Shown piece after piece: positions 1-9,038 of a stretch of 44,288 nucleotides of DNA. Each line of letters opens with the position of its first letter. Position 1 is the first letter of the stretch. Origin of the DNA: Gammaproteobacteria bacterium (GTDB lineage Bacteria > Pseudomonadota > Gammaproteobacteria > HK1). The notes beneath the pieces were generated by a model. That model did not search any database, was not told the DNA's origin, and saw only the letters and a list, made by a program, of their open reading frames with translations. The stretch lies in the NCBI GenBank assembly GCA_018224385.1, contig JAGTVB010000008.1, positions 1-44,288 on the forward strand. The letters are read 5' to 3'. The position numbers were made by a program, and so were the translations under genes.

Positions 1-242
1 AAGCGGTCGCTGGTGGCGCTTTTATCGTTGTTGGCGGTGCGCAGCACCTGGGCGCCGGCATAGTCGGATGGGACCTCGGTATAGGAGAAGCTTCGGTCGA
101 CGTAGACGGCCTTGCCCTGGGTCAGCGCATCCCATTGGTAATGCGCTGGTTGCGTAGTTTCTGTGACAACCGGGGCGGCGTTAACCACCGGGTAAAAAAA
201 ACTCGCTAAGACAAAGAATATAAGAGCAAACGGTTTAATCAC
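1..242 (-). CDS. Secreted protein, N-terminal fragment
   Basis: This is the first 80 codons of a protein that runs off the left edge of the window. It starts at a GTG preceded by AGGGGG at suitable spacing. Residues 1-23 form a signal peptide: a lysine, then a hydrophobic core (FALIFFVLASFF), then an Ala-Ala cleavage site. The mature part contains YVDRSFSYTEVP and LRTANNDK, a pattern I associate with extracellular beta-sandwich modules, though I cannot name a family. It lies downstream of the sugar transferase on the same strand across a gap of about 460 bp, so a role at the cell surface or in exopolysaccharide is only inferred. It is missing from the ORF track because it has no stop in the window. 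Confidence 0.6.
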   Translation of the reverse strand, partial: MIKPFALIFFVLASFFYPVVNAAPVVTETTQPAHYQWDALTQGKAVYVDRSFSYTEVPSDYAGAQVLRTANNDKSATSDR

Positions 243-701
243 TATCAGATCCCCCTGAACGGTTTTGAACCCGAGGTAAAACTAGCTGAAGTCCCTATTA
301 CCCCTGTGCACTCAGTGCTCAGGGAAACAGATGCGGGAGGGCCCGACGTACCGCCGCGAACGCCCATGACAGCTTACTTTGACGATATTCGCCAACAGAC
401 TATTCCCTTTGTCGGATGCCCTATCCCTCAGCAATAAGAACAACTGCAGCAAGTTAGTGCGCGGATTAGCACAAGGCAGAGTGGTTATCGAGCATCGCAA
501 CCAAACCTTTAGCGTGGCTAACCAAAGCCAACGCTTAGTATTGCGGCGGAAAGCTAATGCGAGCGCAACGTCAGGAAGGAAAGAAAAGGCAGTTATGCGG
601 ATTAATTACAGTTGAATCTCATAAAATGAGCAAATAAAAGCTAAATTAAAAAAGACGATGTTGGCAAGCAGGTTTTTTGTAATGTATGGTTTCTATCGTC
701 C
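243..701. other. Intergenic, no convincing gene
   Basis: This gap lies between the secreted-protein start and the sugar-transferase stop. The two ORFs listed here (62 aa on the minus strand, 78 aa on the plus strand) overlap each other, lack ribosome-binding sites and show no recognisable motif. I saw no terminator with a U-tract. The part near 600-690 is A/T-rich. Confidence 0.4.
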
Positions 702-2126
702 TCAATAAGCGTTCTTACTAAAAATTGTAAATATGGTCTTGAACAAGATCCAAAAATCCAGCCAAACAGACCATTCATTAATGTATTTCAAATCATGAGC
801 GACCCGTCCTTCCATTTTCTCTAAAGTTGCTGTTTCGCCTCTAAATCCTTCCACCTGAGCTAAGCCGGTCATGCCTGGCTTGATGCGGTGCCGAGACAGA
901 TAAGCGTCAATTTTCTTTGAGTAGTAATCATTGTGTTCCACAGCGTGGGGGCGAGGGCCGACTAAAGACATCGTGCCTTGGAGGACGTTAAAAAGCTGCG
1001 GAAGCTCATCGATGCTTGTCCGTCTTAAAATTCTACCCACCCGCGTCACCCTTCGATCATTGCGTATGGCTTGCTCAAGACCTGGTGCTTGTCCCTGATC
1101 GACGTACATTGTACGGAACTTCCAGACCTCGATAATGCGGCCGTCCCATCCGTGCCGGCGTTGTTTGAATATAATGGGGCCAGAACTATCTAATGTTATT
1201 AGAAGCGCCACCAACGCCATAAGAGGGCTCAACACAAGCAAGGCCAACGTAGCAACGACATGATCTTCAAGTGACTTTAGCCACTTGTGAGTGCCAAGCA
1301 GCGGGGTTTCAGAAAGGGTTAATAGTGGCACTCCGCCCAGCTCTTTCACGCTAGGATTTATGAGCTTAAAACCATGGATGTCAGGAGCCCAATAAATATT
1401 GACATTTTTTCTTTCCAGCGCCGTGTATATCCTTGCGATGACTTTGGACTGATCAAGTGGCAAAGTGATGTATACTGATACCACCCGTAGGCTATCGATA
1501 AGCCGCTCCAGTTCTGCGAGCGTTCCTAACACCGGAATACCAGCAACAGTCCACCGGCTTAACGCCGCACTATCATCATCAACGACACCAATGATTTTGG
1601 TATACAACCAAGGATTATCGTTGATGCGTCGAGCTAAATAATGGCCAAGCACGCTCGATCCGATAATCAACGCGTTTTGGCGCCCCCGTTGTTGATGGTG
1701 GTGAAACTTCTCCACAAGAAGCCGAAAAATCAAATGCACTATGAGTTGCAGCACATAGCTTCCAACCATCCAAAGGAGGATTACCTGACGGGATACCAAA
1801 GAGGATGTTTGTGTAATAAATCCAATCAAGAAAAGGCAAAAAACAACTGTTGCCCAGGCCTTTGTGAGCCTAATCGCCATGCGCAGCGCATCAGTCTGGA
1901 ATCTATAAACCCCGAAGTAACTGTAAAAGCCCAGCATTAGCAAGACAACAATGACAGCCTGTAATCGATATAAAAAATCAACGGTATCTAGCCGCAACAA
2001 CGCCAAAGCGAATAACAACACAGTCGCTATAAGGACATCTATCGTTGCCTGTACTGGCCGCAGTACTGATTTCTGTCGTTGCAGGAGCGAAGTCTTTCTT
2101 GGCTGCAAAAAACTGGCAGCGTCCAT
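702..2126 (-). CDS. Undecaprenyl-phosphate sugar phosphotransferase, WcaJ/PssY type
   Basis: Initiating enzyme of exopolysaccharide synthesis. Family members transfer a sugar-1-phosphate from UDP-sugar to undecaprenyl phosphate at the inner membrane. The N-terminal 130 residues hold four or five membrane segments. A Rossmann-like CoA-binding-type domain follows (NALIIGSSVLGHYLARR). The C-terminal bacterial sugar-transferase domain shows KQRRHGWDGRIIEVWKFRTM, RRTSIDELPQLFNVLQG, SLVGPRPHA and KPGMTGLAQVEGFRGET, all family hallmarks. The track starts at a GTG 11 codons upstream with no Shine-Dalgarno sequence. The ATG at 2126 has GGTGA at about 7 nt and gives 474 aa, the usual length. Sugar specificity (probably glucose or galactose phosphate) cannot be read from sequence. 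No other polysaccharide genes lie inside the window, so the rest of the cluster is presumably to the left. Confidence 0.93.
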   Translation of the reverse strand: MDAASFLQPRKTSLLQRQKSVLRPVQATIDVLIATVLLFALALLRLDTVDFLYRLQAVIVVLLMLGFYSYFGVYRFQTDALRMAIRLTKAWATVVFCLFLIGFITQTSSLVSRQVILLWMVGSYVLQLIVHLIFRLLVEKFHHHQQRGRQNALIIGSSVLGHYLARRINDNPWLYTKIIGVVDDDSAALSRWTVAGIPVLGTLAELERLIDSLRVVSVYITLPLDQSKVIARIYTALERKNVNIYWAPDIHGFKLINPSVKELGGVPLLTLSETPLLGTHKWLKSLEDHVVATLALLVLSPLMALVALLITLDSSGPIIFKQRRHGWDGRIIEVWKFRTMYVDQGQAPGLEQAIRNDRRVTRVGRILRRTSIDELPQLFNVLQGTMSLVGPRPHAVEHNDYYSKKIDAYLSRHRIKPGMTGLAQVEGFRGETATLEKMEGRVAHDLKYINEWSVWLDFWILFKTIFTIFSKNAY

Positions 2127-2275
2127 CTGCGATTCACCGTTTAATCTGCGCCGGCCCACCGAGGCTCAGCGGAGTCAAGAGAACAACATGTTGTAGAGTA
2201 GAGTTCGGCCGCAATCCTAACAGGATGAGGCGGCATGCTCAGCCATATCTTGATACGCAATTCGGGTAGGAGCAT

Positions 2276-2545
2276 ATGCTGAGTGACGGGAAAATAGGCG
2301 CGATTCTCATCGCGTCGACGTTCACTTCAGCAATATATGTCGCTATCGAGAACTACTCGCTTGCTATGGTACGGTGGGTCACGGCCCTCATGTACTCTCC
2401 CCTGTACGCTTTTCAATTGCTTGCCACGGGGCAACTACTTGCTTGGCCTGCGCTTTACGGGGCGTTAAAACACCCTTTGAGAGGCATACTCGAATATTTG
2501 CCTGAATCGATGGATTCCTCGCCTTTTGGTCTCCGATGCGGTTAG
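2276..2545 (+). CDS. Possible small membrane protein (89 aa)
   Basis: A weak candidate. The ATG is preceded by TAGGAG, but only 3 nt separate them. The product has two hydrophobic stretches that could cross the membrane (GAILIASTFTSAIYVAI and a second around residues 45-62). I recognise no family. It is transcribed away from the sugar-transferase gene. It may be a small unannotated protein or chance, since codon use gives no strong support. I list it because the stretch is otherwise empty. Confidence 0.3.
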   Translation: MLSDGKIGAILIASTFTSAIYVAIENYSLAMVRWVTALMYSPLYAFQLLATGQLLAWPALYGALKHPLRGILEYLPESMDSSPFGLRCG

Positions 2546-3135
2546 GCTATTCGCTATTTGGATGAGATTGGAAAGCATCTCCTATGATATTTTTCTGGAC
2601 GTGAGTTGCCTGAGAAATTCATGATCTCTATTCCCAAAGGCATCCTGGCATTATGCTGTTGTTCCGTTGCACGCTGGCAACTCAGATGTTGTTACCCGCG
2701 CATAATATTGTACTCAGCTAGCCGTATGTTCACTATATCACGTGTTGAGCCGACACTCTCTCGTTGTTGATATACAACAAAACGCATATGCGTCGTTGAA
2801 GAGGTTTTTGGAGCGCTCCACCGCCGCGGTTATTCTATGGCATGAAGTATAAGTCGACCGACAAGCCGATGTGATAGGTGGTGTTAGATATTGGCACCTA
2901 AGCTGGGCGAGGAAGGTTGTGGCTTTCCGGAGCACATGTTCCTCGACGTTCGCCGAAACGGTAGCACGAGTGGTCAGACCCTCAGAGTCAACCGACGTTA
3001 CCACGGCTCTTCAAATGCCGTGTAGCAATAGTGGTGATTCCGCCAACGCGCCATTTTTGAACGAAGAGGCGTAATGATACGCAATAGCCAGAAGCGGCGA
3101 GTAATCGCCGAGCCGCACTCGGTTCATTCCCTAAA
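2546..3135. other. Intergenic, no convincing gene
   Basis: About 590 bp between the small ORF and the stop of the VWA-FHA gene. ORFs of 60-103 aa overlap on both strands here without ribosome-binding sites or recognisable motifs. I saw no repeat shared with the rest of the window and no terminator with a U-tract. It could be decayed coding sequence. Confidence 0.35.
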
Positions 3136-4773
3136 TTACTCCGGGGGATGTCGCGTTGAGGGGTCCGCGGCAGAGGCGCTCCCTTCAACTCGGGGCGTGT
3201 TTTCGGGCCGCCCGCTCTTGAGTTGTGCTCCGCGGTATGTTTGGCTGCCGACCAGCGCCGTGTCGTCCTGCCCAACCACCACAGTAGAGTCTTCAGCAAA
3301 CGGTATCTGGGCTAGGCGAGTCTTAGCTTCCCCTTCCACTTCTGGGAGCACTACCTCAAACTCATAGGTGTGAAAACGCAGCCGATCGCCATGCTTTAGA
3401 AGGCGTTCCGACGTGACTCGTTCATCGTTGACGAAACTTCCATTGACGCTGCCGCGATCGATTATCCAGTAGCCGTAGTCCCGATATTCGATGACGGCGT
3501 GCTCGCGGCTAATGTAGTCATCCTTGACTACCAGGGTGCGCACGCTGGGGGAGTCTTCGGCGGGTGCCCGGCTGATGCGCGTGAGTCGGCCAGTTATATC
3601 GTGGCTTTCCCGATGGGTGGCGCCGCTTAGATCTTTCAGCAAGCAGAAGGGCGGCGGATAGCGGCTTGTGACCGGGGCGACCGTCGGCGGGGTCGCTTCG
3701 GCAAAAGGCCAGCGCCGCACAAGCGCCGTGATGACTAGGGCGAGTAACACGGCCAGACCACCCCCGAAAATGACCAGAATGGCGGGAGTTAATATCCATT
3801 CCGGGGTTAGTTTTTGCACGCTGGGCGAGGTTATTGCAGGTATGGGATTGGTGGCCGGTGCTGCGGAAGGGGGCGGTGAGAATCCCCTCTCGAGCTTTAG
3901 CACGGGGGGTTCCTTCGGTTCCGTAGGTTGCTCGATACCCGGGGCAGAGGCGGGTTGTTCAGCCTTGAACCCCTCTACTGGCGGCCCGGGGAGGGGCGGT
4001 TGCCCGGTGACCAATGCAGCGGGCCTTTCCGGTTCTGAAATGGTGACCGCCGATGGCGTCCCGGGACGCGGCGTCACCGGGGGTAGGAGCATGGGAACGG
4101 GGCGGCCAATGGGCGCCTCGGTATGCTGCAGCGATGCATTAAGGCGTTCAAACATGCTTCCGATGTCGTCAGCGGCGATGGCACGGAAGTACGTCCCGCC
4201 GGTTTTGAAGGTTAGGGTCTGGATCAGCTGGAAATCGGCCGCGTCGGTAAAAGCGATACCGAAGATGCGAATACCGGCGGCGGCGGCTTCTCCGGCGAGC
4301 GTTTCACCCATCCATTTCGCAAGCTCTCGATCCCGCATCGCGTCACCGGTATCAACGATGCCGTCGGTCATGAAAATGATAATTTTCTCCGTATCTACGC
4401 GGCCGTGGCGTTTGAGCTCGTAGATGGCACGCTCCATGCCTGCGGGGCTGTTGGTGAACCGTCCGCGGTAGTCGATAATCTCGAGCTTGGCGAGGAGCCC
4501 AGGGCGGGTGGTTTCGGTAACCGACGTTAGGGGTGCAGCGACGCGTACCTTCTGGTCAAAGATGACGATGGCGACGCGGGTGCGCTCGGTCAACCCCTGC
4601 AGAAATTCGGCCACCGCTCGGCGCGTCAAGAACTGGGGATCGTTTCGCCGCATGCTGCCCGAGTTGTCGAGCAGCAACACGACATCGCGTGGCGTCGCGG
4701 CCGCCAAAACACCGCTCGAGGCGAGCAGAGTGAACGTCATGGCAACCGCCAAGAGCCAATGGGGGCAAACCAT
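3136..4773 (-). CDS. VWA-FHA membrane protein
   Basis: Probable reader or effector for the adjacent Ser/Thr kinase. A signal peptide (LLAVAMTFTLLASSGVLAAA) is followed by a von Willebrand A domain at about residues 28-200, with the MIDAS motif DNSGS and FMTDGIVDTGD. A Pro-rich linker of about 120 residues, a single membrane helix (ILTPAILVIFGGGLAVLLAL) and a C-terminal FHA domain come next. The FHA domain shows SREHAVIEYRDYGYWIIDRG and SVNGSFVND, so it is cytoplasmic and placed to bind phosphothreonine. The VWA domain would face the periplasm. The track uses a TTG start. The ATG two codons later has AAAGAGAAGA at better spacing, giving 545 aa. It is transcribed divergently from the kinase, with a tiny ORF just upstream. 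A link to the kinase is inferred from domain logic and position. Confidence 0.88.
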   Translation of the reverse strand: MVCPHWLLAVAMTFTLLASSGVLAAATPRDVVLLLDNSGSMRRNDPQFLTRRAVAEFLQGLTERTRVAIVIFDQKVRVAAPLTSVTETTRPGLLAKLEIIDYRGRFTNSPAGMERAIYELKRHGRVDTEKIIIFMTDGIVDTGDAMRDRELAKWMGETLAGEAAAAGIRIFGIAFTDAADFQLIQTLTFKTGGTYFRAIAADDIGSMFERLNASLQHTEAPIGRPVPMLLPPVTPRPGTPSAVTISEPERPAALVTGQPPLPGPPVEGFKAEQPASAPGIEQPTEPKEPPVLKLERGFSPPPSAAPATNPIPAITSPSVQKLTPEWILTPAILVIFGGGLAVLLALVITALVRRWPFAEATPPTVAPVTSRYPPPFCLLKDLSGATHRESHDITGRLTRISRAPAEDSPSVRTLVVKDDYISREHAVIEYRDYGYWIIDRGSVNGSFVNDERVTSERLLKHGDRLRFHTYEFEVVLPEVEGEAKTRLAQIPFAEDSTVVVGQDDTALVGSQTYRGAQLKSGRPENTPRVEGSASAADPSTRHPPE

Positions 4774-4800
4774 AGGCAATCTTCTCTTTAGGTCGTCGTC

Positions 4801-4980
4801 TCAACGCCGAGTGTACCAGGCAACATGTTTGCCACCGATCACGGTAATGTTACCGCACAGAAAAGTGACGTTTCTGTTGCGTGCACCTACTAAGTAATAG
4901 TAGCCTGCGGGCAAATCTGCCAACGACTTGACGCCCTTGGAACCTATGTCGGCATGGTAAATATTGGCACCTCCCAGCAC
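4801..4980 (-). CDS. 59-codon ORF, small protein or remnant
   Basis: This ORF is one residue too short for the supplied track. Reading from a GTG at 4980 it gives 59 residues with strikingly protein-like composition, including SLADLPAGYYYLVGARNR and FLCGNITVIGG, and ends at TGA 27 bp before the VWA-FHA ATG. The frame stays open upstream only to a TAA at 5008-5010. There is no signal peptide or convincing Shine-Dalgarno sequence before the GTG. The sequence resembles the C-terminal beta-strands of a secreted domain, so it may be the tail of a gene whose front was lost when the kinase region formed. It may instead be a genuine small protein cotranscribed with the VWA-FHA gene. Any kinase promoter must overlap it. 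Confidence 0.4.
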   Translation of the reverse strand: MLGGANIYHADIGSKGVKSLADLPAGYYYLVGARNRNVTFLCGNITVIGGKHVAWYTRR

Positions 4981-5031
4981 AACGTCACTAACACAATGGT
5001 CTTGGCCTTAGCAGTACTCTAAAGCTCTCGT

Positions 5032-6306
5032 ATGCAAATTCCTGGCTATACCATCGAAACCGAGATCGGAAAGGGGGGGATGGCCACCGTCTACCTTGCG
5101 ACCCAACAACTATTGGACCGCAAAGTGGCGCTGAAGGTCATGAATCCTTCCTTGGCCGCGGATGATTCTTTCTGTAGCCGCTTTCTCAAGGAAGGCAAGA
5201 CCATCGCGCAGTTCAAGCACCCAAACATCGTGACCATCTATGATATTGGCGCTTTCGAGTCCCATTACTATATGGCCATGGAGTACATCGGCGGCGGCAC
5301 TTTAAAAGAGCGTATTCGCCAGGGTTCGGTACTCGAAGGATCGCTATCGATACTAAGACAGATTTCTTCGGCGCTCGGCTACGCTCATGCACGTGGATTT
5401 ATCCATCGCGATATCAAGCCTGCCAACATCCTGTTTCAGGAAGACGGTAGTGTGGTGCTGTCCGACTTCGGTATCGCTAAGGATATGACCTCGGATGAGC
5501 AGCTCACCCGGATGGGTTTTACCGTTGGGACGCCCGAGTATATGAGTCCGGAACAGGCACTTGGTCGAAGCGTGGATGGGCGTTCCGATCTGTACAGCCT
5601 GGGCGTAGTTTTTTATGAGATGCTCGCAGCGCGGAAACCCTTTGTTGCCCGCGACGCCTTTGCCGTCGCGTTGATGCATGCTAATCAGCCGCCGCCGCCG
5701 TTGCCTGACTCGGCAGAGACTTATCAGCCAATCGTGGAGCGCCTGTTGGCCAAGGATCCGGATCAGCGATATCCCACTGCCGAAGCGTTGCTCCACGCCA
5801 TCGATGCACTCGAGGCACGACGGGCGACTCGCGATGCACTAACCTTAAAGACGAAGGTTACTGCAGTATCCAATGAGGTCGCTGGTCGCCCGCGAGAGAG
5901 GCGCGCCACTGCGCGACGTGCCTTGAAGAAGTGGCCGATGCCCGCTGCTACAGTGGCGTTGGTTGCGGCTGCAGGGCTTTATTTCTATCCGTCGCTTGCG
6001 CCCTATCGCGAGCAGATCGCTTCCGTGCCCGACTCGCCGCCTTCGGAGGTTGGCGCGGAGACCGTTAACAGCACAGTCCCGCCCAGCGCCGGATCGCGCG
6101 AGCTCAGCCCTAGCGTGAAGGCCAGGATCGAGCGACTACTGGAGGTGGCGGAAGCGCACGCGGCGATCGGACGCTTTACCGATCCGCCGGGCAGCAACGC
6201 CTACGACGCCTATAATTTGGTGCTGCAGATCGACCCTGACAACGAGCGTGCTAAGGCAGGAATTCAAACCATCGAAGGAGAGGTGAGGCGCGCCCCGAGG
6301 GATTAA
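5032..6306 (+). CDS. Hanks-type Ser/Thr protein kinase, single membrane span
   Basis: Membrane-anchored eukaryotic-like kinase. The catalytic domain covers about residues 5-265. It has the Gly-rich loop GKGGMATVYLA, Lys35 in VALKVM, the catalytic loop HRDIKPANIL, the magnesium site DFGIAK and GTPEYMSPEQALG in the activation segment. HRD preceding DIKPAN marks an RD-type kinase expected to autophosphorylate its activation loop. A basic linker precedes one membrane helix (around AATVALVAAAGLYFYP), then a Pro/Ser-rich stretch and a C-terminal helical, TPR-like piece (about residues 355-420). PASTA repeats are absent. The start is an ATG with little Shine-Dalgarno, immediately after the divergent small ORF. 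The VWA-FHA protein encoded divergently is a natural phospho-Thr-reading partner, which is inference. Confidence 0.93.
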   Translation: MQIPGYTIETEIGKGGMATVYLATQQLLDRKVALKVMNPSLAADDSFCSRFLKEGKTIAQFKHPNIVTIYDIGAFESHYYMAMEYIGGGTLKERIRQGSVLEGSLSILRQISSALGYAHARGFIHRDIKPANILFQEDGSVVLSDFGIAKDMTSDEQLTRMGFTVGTPEYMSPEQALGRSVDGRSDLYSLGVVFYEMLAARKPFVARDAFAVALMHANQPPPPLPDSAETYQPIVERLLAKDPDQRYPTAEALLHAIDALEARRATRDALTLKTKVTAVSNEVAGRPRERRATARRALKKWPMPAATVALVAAAGLYFYPSLAPYREQIASVPDSPPSEVGAETVNSTVPPSAGSRELSPSVKARIERLLEVAEAHAAIGRFTDPPGSNAYDAYNLVLQIDPDNERAKAGIQTIEGEVRRAPRD

Positions 6307-6494
6307 TTTGGGGCGCCGCTGGTAGTAGGCCGTCTGGGACTGAGGGTCCGATGCGGGGGGAGCTTGAGACTGTTGCCGACCCAACGCTGACACGCCGGCG
6401 AGACAGCGCTTCGATTCCGTGGTCTAGGGCACAAGGGCATCGAGCGAACTTGGTCCTTGCGTAGGCGCCGTTCATCGTTAACACGCATAGGGAT

Positions 6495-7451
6495 ATGAAA
6501 CAGAGCTTCTTGGATTTTGAGCAGCCCATTGCGGATCTCGAAGCAAAGATTGAAGAGCTTCGCAAGGTCACCGCCGATTCAGAGATCAACATTGCTGAAG
6601 AAATTGAGCGCCTTGAGGCGAAGAGCCGACAACTCACCGAAGCGGTATTCTCTAAGCTTACCGCCTGGCAGATTGCACAACTCGCCCGCCATCCGCGTCG
6701 CGCCTATACGCTGGACTATGTGCAGCGGCTTTTTAGCGATTTCACCGAGCTGCACGGCGATCGCCTCTTTGGCGACGATCCTGCCATCGTGGGGGGCATC
6801 GCGCGGTTTGAGAACCGTCCAGTGATGATCATCGGTCATCAAAAGGGACGCGATACGAAGGAGAAGCTTCATCGAAATTTTGGAATGCCCAAGCCCGAGG
6901 GTTATCGCAAGGCATTGCGGCTGATGCGCATGGCCGAGCGCTTTCAATTGCCGCTGCTGACCTTCATCGATACCCCGGGGGCATATCCCGGAATAGACGC
7001 CGAAGAACGCGGTCAAAGCGAGGCGATTGCGCGCAACCTGTCAGTGATGGCCGAGTTGTGCACGCCGGTGGTTTGCACCATCATCGGCGAAGGGGGATCC
7101 GGGGGTGCTCTGGCCGTCGGCGTGGGTGACCGCGTGCTGATGCTGCAATACAGCACCTACTCGGTCATTTCGCCGGAGGGATGCGCCTCGATCCTTTGGA
7201 AGAGCGCTGAAAAGGCGGCAGACGCCGCCGAGGCGCTCGGCATTACCGCAACCCGTCTGCACCAACTCGGACTAATCGACGGCATTGTTCCTGAACCCCT
7301 GGGGGGAGTGCACCGGGATGTCGATCAGGCGGCTGAGCACCTGAGAGTGGCATTACAGGAAGCCCTCTCTGAACTTGCAGAGGATGATCTGAAACGGTTG
7401 GTCGAGGCCCGTTATCAACGGCTGATGCGCTATGGTGAGTACACCGAGTAA
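6495..7451 (+). CDS. accA: Acetyl-CoA carboxylase carboxyltransferase subunit alpha
   Basis: Alpha subunit of the carboxyltransferase half of acetyl-CoA carboxylase. With AccD it moves the carboxyl group from biotin on AccB to acetyl-CoA, making malonyl-CoA for fatty-acid synthesis in the cytosol. The 318-aa length is standard. Visible hallmarks are the N-terminal coiled coil, [68 protein letters not shown] and [15 protein letters not shown] lies 3-6 nt before the ATG. The stop is followed after 3 nt by the tilS GTG, so the two are almost certainly cotranscribed. The accA-tilS order is common in Gammaproteobacteria. The preceding 188 bp show no gene. Confidence 0.98.
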   Translation: MKQSFLDFEQPIADLEAKIEELRKVTADSEINIAEEIERLEAKSRQLTEAVFSKLTAWQIAQLARHPRRAYTLDYVQRLFSDFTELHGDRLFGDDPAIVGGIARFENRPVMIIGHQKGRDTKEKLHRNFGMPKPEGYRKALRLMRMAERFQLPLLTFIDTPGAYPGIDAEERGQSEAIARNLSVMAELCTPVVCTIIGEGGSGGALAVGVGDRVLMLQYSTYSVISPEGCASILWKSAEKAADAAEALGITATRLHQLGLIDGIVPEPLGGVHRDVDQAAEHLRVALQEALSELAEDDLKRLVEARYQRLMRYGEYTE

Positions 7452-7454
7452 GGG

Positions 7455-8792
7455 GTGGATACAGGGTTTTCTTGGCAACAGCTCGCGAAGGTGCTGCAGC
7501 GCTTTCCCAGCGCGTCTTGCTATTGGGTGGCTTTTAGCGGTGGTGTTGATTCCCACGCCCTGCTGCACGCTTCGACGGCTTTGAGGAATGAGCGGGCGCT
7601 TCCGCAGGTATCTGCTGTACATATCAATCATGCACTGCACCCTGAGGCTAATGACTGGGAACGGCATTGTGCACAGGTCTGTCAGGCACTTTGCGTACCG
7701 TTCAGCGCTAGGCGAGTACACGCCCATCCGCGCTCCGGCGAGAGCCCTGAAGCCGTCGCGCGCCAAGCCCGCTATCAGGCGCTGTCGGCTGTCATTGCCG
7801 AAGGTGACCTGTTGCTTACGGCGCATCATCGGGATGATCAGGCGGAAACATTGTTGCTGCAGTTGGTGCGGGGAGCGGGACCGTCGGGACTTGCGGCCAT
7901 GCCCGCCTGTACTCCCTTCGGCAAGGGTTGGTTAGGCCGGCCGCTGCTCGACGTGTCCCGCGCGATGCTTGAGCAGTACGGGTATGCGCAGCGGCTGCGT
8001 TGGATTTCCGACAGCAGTAATGCCGACACGCGCTATGATCGAAATTTCATCCGGCACCAGGTGCTACCGGCGCTAAAGGCGCGCTGGCCGTCGGTCAACC
8101 GCACGCTGTCGCGGGTGGCTGCAAATCAGCAAGATGCAGCCTGTTTGCTGGAGGATATTGCGGCGGCCGACTGTATGGCGATCGCCGGGTCAGTACCGCG
8201 CACGCTCTCCCGCGCCGGTCTTACCGCTTTGGCACCCGAGCGGCAGCGCAACGTGCTACGGTATTGGCTTCGGTCCCTCGATCTCCCGATGGCCGGAAGG
8301 GTACACATCGAGGCTATCCTATTGGATGCGGTGCGCGGTAGCGAGGAGGCCACTCCCTGTGTTGAATGGCGAGGGGCGGCGATTCGGCGCTATCGCAATG
8401 GGATCTACGCCATGCGTCCTCGACCCGCGGCATCTGGACTCCAACGGCCCCTGGCGTGGGACGTGAAGACCCCGCTTGAGCTAAGCCATGGGCGACTGGA
8501 TGCCACCATGGTCCGAGGCGCGGGCCTCAGTGCAGAGTCATTTGAACGAGGATCCGTCGAGATACGATTTCGCGGCGGCGGAGAGCGCTGCCGCCCTGCC
8601 GGGAGCCGACACACGCGCACGCTTAAAAAGCTGTTTCAGCAACAGGGTGTGCCGCCGTGGGAGCGCGGCAGAGTGCCGCTGATTTATATCGATGGGGACC
8701 TCGCCGCCGTGGCGGGTCTATGGGTATGTGAGCCCTTTGCGGCGCGGGAAGGCGAGGTTGGCTGGCTGTTGTCCTGGCAATGCGCCGACTAG
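7455..8792 (+). CDS. tilS: tRNA(Ile)-lysidine synthase
   Basis: Converts the wobble cytidine of the AUA-reading tRNA-Ile to lysidine using ATP and lysine, which changes both its charging and its decoding. The N-terminal PP-loop ATPase shows FSGGVDSHALLHA, followed by VHINHALHPEA, LTAHHRDDQAETLLLQLVRG and NADTRYDRNFIRH, all typical. The middle helical domain and the C-terminal tRNA-binding domain (RFRGGGERCRPAG, LKKLFQQQGVPPWERGRVPL) are complete. The start is a GTG with an AAGGGG Shine-Dalgarno overlapping the accA stop, which suggests translational coupling. At 445 aa it matches the usual size. Confidence 0.97.
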   Translation: MDTGFSWQQLAKVLQRFPSASCYWVAFSGGVDSHALLHASTALRNERALPQVSAVHINHALHPEANDWERHCAQVCQALCVPFSARRVHAHPRSGESPEAVARQARYQALSAVIAEGDLLLTAHHRDDQAETLLLQLVRGAGPSGLAAMPACTPFGKGWLGRPLLDVSRAMLEQYGYAQRLRWISDSSNADTRYDRNFIRHQVLPALKARWPSVNRTLSRVAANQQDAACLLEDIAAADCMAIAGSVPRTLSRAGLTALAPERQRNVLRYWLRSLDLPMAGRVHIEAILLDAVRGSEEATPCVEWRGAAIRRYRNGIYAMRPRPAASGLQRPLAWDVKTPLELSHGRLDATMVRGAGLSAESFERGSVEIRFRGGGERCRPAGSRHTRTLKKLFQQQGVPPWERGRVPLIYIDGDLAAVAGLWVCEPFAAREGEVGWLLSWQCAD

Positions 8793-8944
8793 CACGAACC
8801 GGGCCCCGAAGCGTGCGCGTTGCCTTCGATGGCGTAACACTGGGTGTTTCCGAACAGCTTTCGTTAGTAAAGTCGCGACGCTTGAGGGGCGTGGCCCCGG
8901 ATAGGCTGGTCGGGGTCCGCCGTGAATACGTCTCTGTAAGCTCA

Positions 8945-8967
8945 GGTGCCGCCGTCCTGGCGGCACC
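8945..8967. repeat. Perfect 9-bp hairpin between tilS and the VanZ-like gene
   Basis: GGTGCCGCC, a 5-nt loop (GTCCT), then GGCGGCACC: a perfect and very stable stem in the 246-bp gap after tilS. No T-run follows on either strand, so it is not a classical intrinsic terminator. It may slow RNA decay or act in Rho-dependent ending. ORFs called across it look spurious. Confidence 0.5.
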
Positions 8968-9038
8968 CGGCCCCCACAAGCCCACTCCGAAACGATGTGC
9001 TTCGTAAGGCTAAACAATGGCCACCGGCATAACTTAGA

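Noticed and set aside
379-615. 78-aa ORF after the secreted-protein start
   Set aside because: TTG start, no Shine-Dalgarno, no motif; overlapped by another weak ORF.
3668-4423. 251-aa plus-strand ORF
   Set aside because: Lies wholly antisense to the VWA-FHA gene, is Gly/Ser/Ala-rich with no motif, and follows from the Pro/Ala-rich linker of the real gene.
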